Assembly (NCBI GenBank): GCA_023897205.1
Contig: JAHWDD010000003.1
Span: forward strand, 2,545,665-2,609,664
DNA length: 64,000 bases
From: Exophiala sp. HKRS030
Lineage: Eukaryota; Ascomycota; Eurotiomycetes; Chaetothyriales; Herpotrichiellaceae
Reading direction: 5' to 3'
Of this stretch, positions 49,293 through 59,116 are shown one piece after another. Numbering within the stretch: position 1 is the first letter of the stretch; every line of letters starts with the position of its first letter. Both the position numbers and the translations under genes were made by a program. The notes under the pieces are model-generated. The model saw only the letters and a list, made by a program, of their open reading frames with translations, was not told the origin of the DNA and searched no databases.

Positions 49293-52200
49293 GCAAGGCG
49301 AGTTGAGGTGGAAACCTGGGTCGTACTTACATCTGACACCTGCCATCATGTCTGAAAAGTGACAAGCGCCAACTAGACGCCCGTCGGTGTCATATCTACG
49401 GATATGACTTTACGGATCCAGGTCTCGGTAGACATGTCAACAGAACTTCGGTTATCGAAAAATTAGATGCCTTTTTTTAATCCGCTGCTGACCTGCTACC
49501 ATGGATTGTGACACCTGTCACTCTGAAATCTGCCGAGATCTGCCTCTTTCGGGACGTAGATTGCTCTTTTGGTCAATTTTTTCGGAGTTGTTCACCAGCA
49601 GAGTCCGTTACCTTGCTCACACATCCAGCATAGGGTAGAGTACTGACGTTCAGATGTTTTCAATCATGGATTGTGGATGACCAAATCCCGATTATGACTT
49701 TTAGCTCGAATAACAGGTCCTGTCTATTGACGTAATGACATTCGTTTCGACACTGCTGGAGATTAGCAGGCAACGGCAGGCCCATACTTATCCCAACGTA
49801 TCAATAGGAAAGTCTTATGAGAATCTGTTGAGAAGCACTGCTGTTTCTTGGGTCAGCTTGTCTGAGTCTTCGGAATTGAACTATTCAAGTGAGTCTGCTG
49901 ACGGACTCCGTGGAGCCATAGCCCATAGACTTGGGCCTTGGTTTGATCAAGGCAACGGCTGGAGAAATCAGAGCACGGGGGTCTCTCCTGTGCGCAATAC
50001 AGTGTGTCCATCGTTCCGTCGCCCCGAGACGCGAGGCTGGGTCGAGCAGGGTATCATAGGATTCGGTGTAGTTAGTCCATGGACCCGAGGGTTTTGGTTA
50101 TTCAGACCGCTAGAACGCAGCTAGAACCCGGCAGTCGCTGGTGTGTTCCCACCCGCAGTAGTAGTCACTACGAGTGATGCAACAAACTCCGTCTCGAATG
50201 CGGAAGAGCTCATTTGAATCTGGTCAAAGGACAAGCTTACACGAAACGGGTGTGTTTCGTTAGTAACTAATGGCGGTAGCTACGGAGTAGATATACCCGT
50301 TCGAGAATTGTTGGGTCGAAGTCGCGTCGCGACGCGCAACTCAGACACGTGAAATGGTAAAAGAAGCAAGAACCCGAACAAACAATTTCCTTCTGCAACG
50401 CGGTTTCCTCCAAAGGACAAAATTGTAATCCCACAAATTGAAACACGGTGAGAAGGAATTTCTCGCCATCTTAATTCAATCCATCTCATCAGCTGTCGAT
50501 ATCGATGGACATAGCATCAATACATCAGCCATCAACATGATATCATCAACATCAAATTCTGACTGTAATGCTCTCCGGAAGTCAAGCATTGTTTGCAGGT
50601 CAGTTTGTAGACTTCCACCGTGCCCACAGGCTACAGCACGCCCTAACAGCCCAACTGATCAGGAAGTTGGGTGCTTCATGTCCCCTGGTCAATCTCAAAC
50701 AAGCCAGCGGATCCCTGTACCATTTGAGATCAGCTCATGGTTAGCCACATGGCAGCATTCCAGGCCTCAACCCCCTATCCCTACCGTGCACCGTACTCCG
50801 TGCGCTCTCCCGTCTACCGTTGCACACAAAAAGCCTATCTGAAAGGACGTCCCCACTCGCACAGAACTCAACTTTTTTCTCCTTATGGTTGGGCACCTTT
50901 TCTTCTCTGGCTGATTGACTTGTTGATCATTATTATAATCATGGACTCTTGAAGAGATTATCCCTCCTCAATCATCCACGCAAGTCCCTGCTTCTTGAGA
51001 GGTACACGTTGGAGCTCTTGTGATCTTTGATGAGTAAAATATCTTTCGTAGCCTGACAGAACTAATTTTCCAAGCAACCTTCCAAATTCTTGACACCGGA
51101 AAAGCACCTGGTGTCTTCCCCGTCAGAGACCCAGAGGTGTTATCACATCTCCGAACTCGAGAGGGAAAGGCATTCTCAGGAACCGAACAGTAATTGATGC
51201 AAACGAGGAACTCATCCTTAGACCTTCCATGGGACGTTGCTCCATAAGAACTGCTACCTTGGCGAAAGCAGGCTCAAGGGTCCCTGGTCGTCAATTTAGC
51301 TGGCCATGTGTTCAGCCATCGCTAAAGTCCAGCTAAAAATCCGCCATCTTGGTCTCCGAAATTATCTGGTCAATCCAACTCAAACTACCACTGTGCCAGT
51401 GTCACGGTCCTGCGAGTCCCTCCAGCGACCACTCCACATTCTAACACTCCGGTCTCGAAGTGTTCCCACTTGCCGTCGGATGGCATGCGCCAGATGGATT
51501 TGACTAGCCGTAATGTTTGTACCGTCCGACTCTGAATCAAGCCGCCATCTCAGCCATGATGGATGGTATTTGTGCAAGTTGGTTGACAGTCTCCTCTCGC
51601 TGTTGTTCTCTTTCCGGATCCTACTTCCATGATCTTGTTGTCGTTGGACCAACAATATACAGACGAAGTCCTCCTCTTTCGCCTGATCGTGTTACTGTCT
51701 ATGGTTTTGTCTCTTTATTCCTGACCATCGAGCTGATCCGTGGTTTTGAGTGCTCACAGAAGGATCGTCATGCTTTTCCTGGCTTTGTGAAACCCACCGT
51801 CTTTGGCGCATTCACTTTGATCGATCCAAACATAATCCGTGGCGTTGGCATACAGGAGATTTGCATGATGTGAAGAAAGCCCCGTGCCGTCATTGCAGGA
51901 ACGGATGAGCCGACGTCCTTTACCTCGGCTTTGATCGCTTCTTTACCGCAGAGACAAAATTCTTCTAGTACATGTGTTATACCACCGCAAGTTGCAACCC
52001 TTGGGAGCCTAATCAATAATCGACTGGCCCTTACCTACTCGACACGACGATGAATGCGGCCGCATTGTCATCAGCACTTGCACCGTTGGCTCTGAAAGCC
52101 CCCAGGTTTGGTATTTTTGACAATACGGAGTAGATTCATCATCCACACTCACCCGCAAATACTCCAGATTTCAGTTCTGGACTTCTGCAGCTGCATTTCC

Positions 52201-52869
52201 GCCCATGCGACATGGTACAAGGAAGGACCAGGCTCGGAAATTGTCCGGGGTAGAGTCAACATTTCGGAAATGGGCATAGAGTGCATATCCTATGGCATAA
52301 GCGCTCGTGACCTAAATTTCCTATGGTGCGTGAACCCGTCAAAGATGTCGACATGCACGATTCAAGTACTTTGCCCTGCGGCTGTTCGAGTCAAGACCCC
52401 TTACCCGTGGTAATAGCTCACCTTGAGTCACTGCGACATTTTGTGCGTCTGGAAATCCCTCGCACCTGTTCACAGCGTTGGCTAGGTGCTCAACATTTCG
52501 GAACGGTTATCACGCATGATAGGGTGAAGCAGCAGATTTTGTGTTCCTGTCCCGGTTCTTGGATTCAAGTCTGATCAAAGGTCCCATGACCGTGACGTGT
52601 GTTGCTCTTCACCTGGCCTTCAGAGGTCTACAATACTAACGCGAGAATTCTTGTGACTTTAATCAAAGTCATAGATCATGAGAATTGACAGCGGATGCCA
52701 ACTACAACCAAGTAGTCAACTCATAGCGCGAAGCAGCGAATTACGCGATCAGCCTCTAATTGACACTTTCATGTTTCTCCATCTAGCCCGGCACAGTCTG
52801 ATATTCCAGCCTTGTTTTCATATCTGATTCTGCAACTAGATGTGTTGACGATCTCATCCTCTGAGGCTC

Positions 52870-54201
52870 TTACGAGAAGAATTGGTTCTTCGGTCGTGGA
52901 AGGCCAAGATGCTCTCTCAATGTGGTGCCCTCATAGTCTTTGCGGAAAAGACCGCGTCGTTGCAATTCCGGCACTAATCGTTGTGTTACATCTTCCAATC
53001 CCTGGGGCACAAAGGGGAAGGTGACTGTAAATCCGTCGGCTCCCTCTTCACGAAGCCATGTACCCAATTCCTCAGCAATCTGGTCTGGCGGCCCGACAAA
53101 GGCAAGTCCAGAGTAACCTCCATATCGCCCTGCAAGTTGGCGTACGGTAAGCCCTTCATCCTCTGCAAGCTTCACCACCGACGCTCGTCCAGTCTTGCTT
53201 GCATTTGTATCCGGCAAGTCTGTTGGCAATGGTCCATCAGGATCAAATTTGGAGGCATCCACTCCCAACGCCACCGAAAGTGAGGCGATCGCACTGTCAT
53301 AATGCACCAGACTGTCCAACTGCAAGCGCTTGGCCTTGGCCTCTTCAACCGTGTCCCCTATAATGATCAAGGCTGCAGGTAAGATTTTGATATGATCAGG
53401 ATTTCGCCCGACCGCAATCGCCCTGTCCTTGATGTCTTTATACAAAGCCTTTGCCGCCTGCAGATCCCTAGGCGAGCAGAATACAGCCTCGGCCGTCTCT
53501 GCAGCCAATTGCTTGCCTGGTTCCGATTGACCTGCCTGAACAATGACCGGCCACCCCTGGACAGGCCTGGCGATGTTTAGAGGGCCTTTGACCTTCAAAT
53601 CGTCGCCAACATGGTTCAAAACATGTAGGCGCTCTGGATCGAAATATGTCCCACTTTCCACGTCCCGGACAAAAGCATCATCTGCAAAGCTATCCCACAA
53701 CCCCGTCACCACGTCGTAAAATTCTCGTGCCCGCTTATAGCGGTCGCCGTGCTCCATATGCTCATCTCGGCCAAAATTCTTGGCCGACTCGGGGTTTCCT
53801 GTGGTCACGATGTTCCACGCGGCACGTCCACCAGATAAATGATCCAGCGACGCAAACCGCCGTGCGATATGATAGGGCTCATCATATGTAGTTGAGGCCG
53901 TCGCGGCGAGCCCGATCTTCTCCGTCACCTGTGACAGCGCCGACAGCAATGTAAAGGGCTCGAAGGATGTCACAGTGTGGCTGCGCTTGAGCGCCTCGGT
54001 CGGCATGTTGAGCACGGCCAGATGGTCCGCCATGAAGAAGGCATCGAACTTGGCTGCTTCGAGACTTTGGATGAAGGATTTCAAGTGCGGCAACGAGAAG
54101 TTGGCGTTCGGCGCCGCACCTGGGTATCGCCAGGCTCCAGTGTGCAAGCTCACCGGTCGCATGAACGCCGTGAGATGCAATTGCTTCTTACTCTCTGCCA
54201 T
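52870..54201 (-). CDS. NtaA/SnaA/DszA-type flavin-dependent monooxygenase
   Basis: A single uninterrupted frame of 443 residues from the ATG at 54201; a longer frame to 54249 begins only with TTG. The bacterial-luciferase-like fold is evident: MRPVSLHTGAWRYPGA, FDAFFMADHLAVLN, TASTTYDEPYHIARRFASLD, LSGGRAAWNIVTTGNPESA and a late GYSGLAFVGPPDQIAEEL. These match the nitrilotriacetate monooxygenase component A group, which uses reduced FMN from a partner reductase to oxidise small N- or S-compounds. No reductase gene is nearby. The absence of introns, unlike most neighbours of similar length, and the bacterial-type family make horizontal origin possible. The substrate is unknown. Confidence 0.92.
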   Translation of the reverse strand: MAESKKQLHLTAFMRPVSLHTGAWRYPGAAPNANFSLPHLKSFIQSLEAAKFDAFFMADHLAVLNMPTEALKRSHTVTSFEPFTLLSALSQVTEKIGLAATASTTYDEPYHIARRFASLDHLSGGRAAWNIVTTGNPESAKNFGRDEHMEHGDRYKRAREFYDVVTGLWDSFADDAFVRDVESGTYFDPERLHVLNHVGDDLKVKGPLNIARPVQGWPVIVQAGQSEPGKQLAAETAEAVFCSPRDLQAAKALYKDIKDRAIAVGRNPDHIKILPAALIIIGDTVEEAKAKRLQLDSLVHYDSAIASLSVALGVDASKFDPDGPLPTDLPDTNASKTGRASVVKLAEDEGLTVRQLAGRYGGYSGLAFVGPPDQIAEELGTWLREEGADGFTVTFPFVPQGLEDVTQRLVPELQRRGLFRKDYEGTTLREHLGLPRPKNQFFS

Positions 54202-55683
54202 GTTTGCCAGATGATGTTGGCGTTCTGGGCTGCACGCGATACGAAGCAAATGTGGTTATGGCTAGAAGAGGTATCTAATTCAAGGGCGACTTCCAGAATG
54301 AAGTAAAGCTCTACGCTTCCAAGCAGTGCAGAATAGGCTCTGACAACACCACTACCATATAGATGATGTAGTCAAGAAATATAAAAAGTTGATTAATCGA
54401 CAACCAGATGGTGAATCGCAATATATTGATCGCGATGAGATATCAACAGACTCGATTACAAATGCACGCAAGGCACCTGCGGCCGTGGCACCAGGAAACG
54501 CGCAATCCGCGATCCCGCACGCCAGGCTCGGCAAGTCTGGCTTCGCTAAGTAGAAGGAGCGCGACATGATTATTCAGGATGAGAAGACTGGCAAGGCCAC
54601 GCATGGGTGGTGGGTGAGGTGAGTGAGTAACTCGACCAGTCGCGAGGCTCGAGAGCGTGGTACGCCCGATCACGACATCGAGAGGCGGTGGGGAGAGGTT
54701 TGGTGGAAAAGTGGGGTCATCAAACCCTCTCTCTTCAATACAATTACATTATGATTCGGTCCTGTCCCCTCGATGGAAGGAAGACGAGGAAGAGAGGATG
54801 TGCGAAGGAGGTAATCAACACTGTCATACAGTTAAATGAATGCTCAACACTTGTCTTGGCTGTCGATTCTTGTACGGCAGGTTTGTAGAGGGATACTAAT
54901 TAGTGAATCGTGAATATTAAATTTATATTACGTTGTAGACACGGAGATCCTCAAACTCAAGTCTGCAAGGTCCGCCGTCAAAGAAAGGATATAGCTTTCC
55001 AGCCTCGAAGCATCTAGGAAAACTAGCATTGTTATACAGATAGATCGAATAATGGGGAGAGATATGAGCGTTTGCGTTGTTGATGAGGTTTGAATGGTGA
55101 CATCGATACCAGGCGGGTCCAGCGGGCGATAGGCACTGAGATTTCAACATTAAAATAGACAGAGATCACACGTCGTATACCTATGTGGCTAAGGTCTGAT
55201 GCGTACTTCGTCCACGGCTATAAGTATACGGAGAGTGTGCGATGGTTCTAGAGGCTTTGGCTATGGATATGTAGAAAACTTGGGCAGATCGAGATGGAAA
55301 TATATACAAATATTCCTCGATTAATATATATATTTGTCTTCCAACCGAAAGCTGCACTGGCCTATGCTCTTTAGTGGAATTGTCTGCATTGTCTCACAAG
55401 CCCTGCTTGACGTCTGGCTTTGTCCAAAGCGTGATGGGACCCTCTTGGTGGTGGTGGTGGTGGTGCATAGCTGTGCTTGCTACACTAATCGCTAAGATAA
55501 TCTATGCTTCTGAAGATTACATCAGGGTGAACTGAAACTCGTGCGCTGTCCCTACGACCTAATCCATACATCCCACGATATTGATCTACAAAGTTCTCAG
55601 CTCACTTCTCAGCTCACTTCCCAGCTCAACGTCTCGGTTCCAGTCCTGGCCCTCCTAGTGTGTCGCGATATGATATCAGAATT
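54202..55683. other. Intergenic with a TGG microsatellite
   Basis: About 1.5 kb between the monooxygenase start and the 3' end of the ING gene. A (TGG)6 run lies at about 55446-55463. AT-rich tracts at 55300-55335. No gene supported. Confidence 0.5.
55446..55463. repeat. TGG trinucleotide microsatellite
   Basis: Six tandem TGG/GGT units in non-coding sequence. Confidence 0.7.
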
Positions 55684-58161
55684 TCATCCTAGCTTGATGC
55701 CCCGACCAACTAAGCCGTTCGAGTTCTCTCCTTTATGGAATTTCTTTCGATCGCCCGGACAGTACCATTTGACCGTCCGGGGTGGGAGTTCCGCAAGCTC
55801 AATGCATTCCATATGAAACCATTGGCCGAAATCACACTGCGACCAAGTTAGAAGGGGAGATTGACAAATCGTCTGGGGCCGAATACGTACCCTCTCGTCC
55901 ATTTCACAACATATCATTTCTCCCCAAGAAACATCACCACAGATACAATACCTTTCTTCTTCAGGATCGACTATCTCTTGTCGACCATCCACATCTATCC
56001 TGATCTGTGGTAGGGTTTCCGATGAAGATGCAGTAGCAGATTTTGGTGTTGTTCTCGTCGACTTTGTAGGCTTCGTTCTACGTTTGCTCACACTGACTGC
56101 AGCGCCACCATCTTGACTGCTTTGCTTCAGCGTCCCTGGCGCGTCGCGTTTACTTCGTCTGCTTGCTGCTGTAGCTTTGGGACTAGGATCAACGCCTGTT
56201 GGGCCAGGAGTTTTCTGTCCTGCAAGAGAAGGCGTCATTGATGCTCGACGGCTACTCCGCCTGGAGAACTGTGGTTCCACAGAGGCGGCAGCTGATCTTC
56301 GCGAGGGTGGTCGAGACGGAGCCGGTGGGGTGGACTCGGTCTTTGGGGCAACACTGGTACGTTGAACACTTGCCGCACGAGTTGTGGGTCCCGGAGTCGG
56401 CGCCGGAGTGGGTGTCTTTGAGTCCACTGGTGCAACAGGAGACATGTTCAACTTGAGAGGTATCTTGATAGTTCCGGCGCTCTGCAGTGGGAGCGGTTCG
56501 GGTTGCTGAGTAGGGACCTCAATGCTTGTACTTGTCGACAACGAAGCAGGCAGCGAGACAGGGCTTGTAGCGAGGGGCGAGGGTTTTGGAGCAGTCTTTT
56601 GCTTCTTCCTGGCTGGGTCTGACTCTGTGGAGGGCGACAGCGAGGGGGCTGGATTTTCTTCTGCTTTTCTCTTTCTCGAAGGTCGATTGGCCGATTTCTT
56701 GGCTGGAACAGGGCTGCTGGTGGTCGGAGTACTCGCACCTCTAGCAAGAGAAGCGAGAGCTGAAGCAAATGGAGTGGCAAAAAGAGTCCTGATTGTAGAG
56801 CCAAGGTCGCCCAAGCGTCTTGCCGCCAGTTCGGCCTCCTGAGCAGCCTGAGCAGCTTGAGATTTGACTGGGACATCTTTCGTGGCTTTTGCGCTCCTCC
56901 AGTCCTTTTTCGGTTTGTCCTTCTGCTTAGGGTTCGGTGCAGGTGTAACAGTGGCTGTCGGAGGGCTTGGATCTCGAACAACCTTCTCCTCCTGTTCCGA
57001 CTCGGAAGATGAATCATCAGAAGAAGATTGGTCTTCCTCCTTGGGATTATCCTTCCCAGCTTCTTCTACACTATCCACCACTTCACTCTGTTCAGCCTCG
57101 TCAGTCGTTTCGTTCTTCTCGACCTTTTCATTCTTGTCCTCGGTCGGCTTGAAGGTCTTTTCGACACAATTCAGATCGAAGAATTTGGTGCCATTCGCTT
57201 CGGCCAAAGCTTTGGCTCGCCAGTAGTTTTCCCAGCCTCGACCTTTGTCGGCCAATTCGCGTTTGATCATGACATCACTGGGATCCCAACTCAAGTTCTT
57301 CTTCATTTTCTTCCTCAGTTTGTACATCTCGTATTCAGTCATATATGTCCAAGGCTTATACTTGCTTCCAATTTCGGCATTCTCAGGCGGAGGAGTAGGC
57401 TTGTTGTATGGCTCGGTAGTCTCTCTGGCGGCTCGATTCTTGTCTTGCGTGACATTAGACTTCTCACGTTGGATAGAGGCAGGTGGCTTCGGCTGCTTAA
57501 GCTTCAGAACCGGTCTAGGAGGTGAAGGCGGAGGAGAATCCCATTCCGAAACTTCTGTACTAGCAATTGGCGAATCTGGATCGTACGGTGGCATGACCTC
57601 CCCAGGCACGGTAACTCGTCGCCCGCGAGGTCTTTTAAGAATGGCAGAGGCGACGGCATTTCCGCGGGGTGGATTCAGGTTCAGTCTGGTGGTCGTGGTC
57701 TCGATCTTTCTCCCGCTTCTCGAGCGTTTAGTTTGTGCGGTTGGTGGAGGCTGTGGGGTCGGATCGCGAGAAGGAGGTTTCGGGATGGCTTTTAATTTGG
57801 CGATGATACTTTTGAGACGATTCTGATGTCTGTCAACCTCATCATATAGTCGTGAAGCTTCGGCGAAAGACGAGTCTCGGGCTTTGAGTGCCGTGTTCAT
57901 GTGGGTAGAGATTTGAGAGCGTAAGTACTGCGGATCCGGCCGATTGGCAGGAGCCCGAGAGGGAAGGGAGCCATATATTGAAGTCAAATCGTGAATGACG
58001 GCGGCAGTTCTTTCATATGTGTCATCCAGACCACATATCAAGGTCAGAGAACGGATGATGTCCGCTGGTAGATATTCGGTATAGTCCAGGAAGTCTGTGA
58101 CAGCGGCCTGGGCATCTGGATCGACGGCGCGACTACTGACAATCTCGGCCATGGTCACCAT
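55684..58161 (-). CDS. ING-family chromatin protein with a C-terminal PHD finger
   Basis: Exon 1 58161-55891 and exon 2 55836-55684, around a 54-base intron (GTACGT...CGCAG) that interrupts the PHD finger, give 807 residues. The N-terminus (FLDYTEYLPADIIRSLTLIC and the following helices, about residues 20-115) is the ING domain. A long disordered region rich in Lys, Ser, Pro and Glu follows, with YKPWTYMTEYEMYKLRKKM in its middle. The finger reads CICGDVSWGEMICCEMDE, then CDFGQWFHMECI and KWYCPGD. ING proteins read H3K4 methylation and guide histone acetyltransferase or deacetylase complexes. The last zinc ligand, usually Cys two residues after the WYC Pro, is Gly-Asp here. A second ATG at 58152 has the better start context. 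Confidence 0.88.
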   Translation of the reverse strand: MVTMAEIVSSRAVDPDAQAAVTDFLDYTEYLPADIIRSLTLICGLDDTYERTAAVIHDLTSIYGSLPSRAPANRPDPQYLRSQISTHMNTALKARDSSFAEASRLYDEVDRHQNRLKSIIAKLKAIPKPPSRDPTPQPPPTAQTKRSRSGRKIETTTTRLNLNPPRGNAVASAILKRPRGRRVTVPGEVMPPYDPDSPIASTEVSEWDSPPPSPPRPVLKLKQPKPPASIQREKSNVTQDKNRAARETTEPYNKPTPPPENAEIGSKYKPWTYMTEYEMYKLRKKMKKNLSWDPSDVMIKRELADKGRGWENYWRAKALAEANGTKFFDLNCVEKTFKPTEDKNEKVEKNETTDEAEQSEVVDSVEEAGKDNPKEEDQSSSDDSSSESEQEEKVVRDPSPPTATVTPAPNPKQKDKPKKDWRSAKATKDVPVKSQAAQAAQEAELAARRLGDLGSTIRTLFATPFASALASLARGASTPTTSSPVPAKKSANRPSRKRKAEENPAPSLSPSTESDPARKKQKTAPKPSPLATSPVSLPASLSTSTSIEVPTQQPEPLPLQSAGTIKIPLKLNMSPVAPVDSKTPTPAPTPGPTTRAASVQRTSVAPKTESTPPAPSRPPSRRSAAASVEPQFSRRSSRRASMTPSLAGQKTPGPTGVDPSPKATAASRRSKRDAPGTLKQSSQDGGAAVSVSKRRTKPTKSTRTTPKSATASSSETLPQIRIDVDGRQEIVDPEEERYCICGDVSWGEMICCEMDERVRIRPQTICQSPLLTWSQCDFGQWFHMECIELAELPPRTVKWYCPGDRKKFHKGENSNGLVGRGIKLG

Positions 58162-59116
58162 TGAGGCGAATTGTCATCGGATATGCGACATGAATGAATT
58201 GATGGGTCCCGCGCTGGGACGGCCGCAAGTCAGGCCAACTGGAGGGGAGAGTTGAGGTTAAGGGGTTTAGTGTGCTGGAAAGGCAGGTGTGGTCGCAAGT
58301 CTGAAGTTTCCTCCTCAAACTGGGATATTGCGGGCGCGCCGATACAGCGATTAGTCGATATCAAAGGAGTCCTCAGAGCGCAGATGAAGGCATGGCATCG
58401 GGTATGTTTAGAAACAGATGACTTGCGTTACGGACCAACACGAGGGCGGTGAAACGCGGAGACGCGATCGAGATGGCAGAATTCTGTGTCACGTGGAGTG
58501 GACTTCCCGTCACGTGGGAGACCCCGGCGCCGTGGTTGTGTCACGTGATATAAACAGGTCAAACACTTACACGTGATGCGACATCAAGCATTGATCGGCT
58601 GGCATTAGCGAGGTTGACATAGGCCTGGATGTTTGTTCTTCTTATATCAGTAGAACATTATACATCTGCGCGATGGCGGGATTATTATCATGCTTCTTAC
58701 AGTGGGTTGTGTAGCTCTATGGTGCTTCTTCACCTCAGCTGCCAGAGGATATACTTTCACTCCAAAATGTCTGGGCCATCCAAAGACCCTTGACTTTCTT
58801 TGTCCTTTTACCATATCATTAACACCAGTCATTTTCTTTACAATCGTATAGATACCTTAGCGCTTGAAGTTAGACTATCGACAGCTTTTGATTGATGATC
58901 AGTCCAGTCTAAACGTCTGTCATATCCACTGGTGTGAGGGCAGCACTTCTAGCTTACTGCCACTTCCTTCCTCTTTATTCACTCTTGCCTTCACTTCCAC
59001 TTCCTGGATCATGTAAACCTGCAAAGCTGTGGCTATATATTCGAATGTTCGCAAGTCGAATATCTTGCTTTCGGTTTGCACTAGAACTTCGCGTACAGCC
59101 TATCGGCCGCATCAGA
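58162..59116. promoter_or_regulatory. Divergent promoter region of the ING and QIP-like genes
   Basis: About 950 bases between two divergent genes, containing a cluster of four CACGTG palindromes (separate entry) and a TATAAA at 58549-58554. An alternative in-frame ATG of the plus-strand gene lies at 59045. Confidence 0.6.
58490..58575. promoter_or_regulatory. Cluster of four CACGTG E-box palindromes
   Basis: CACGTG occurs at 58490-58495, 58511-58516, 58542-58547 and 58570-58575. Three have a flanking T on the left or A on the right (TCACGTGA-like). CACGTG is the core site of bHLH factors such as Cbf1 and of related fungal regulators. The binding protein is inferred, not shown. Confidence 0.6.

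Larger units (their letters stand above)
43881..52869. other. Nine-kilobase gene desert with short degenerate tandem repeats
   Basis: No frame longer than about 165 codons has an ATG start and protein-like composition. 44401-45100 is strongly pyrimidine-rich on the minus strand, like a long leader or promoter. 45170-49300 holds many short-period degenerate repeats, listed separately. TACGGAGTA elements occur at 49161, 50281 and 52124. The block may be a long regulatory region, a non-coding RNA locus or decayed sequence; nothing here decides it. Confidence 0.55.

Noticed and set aside
51768..52016. An 82-codon minus-strand frame with protein-like composition
   Set aside because: It lacks an ATG start, is isolated in the gene desert and matches no family I know. 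It could be a relic but cannot be supported.
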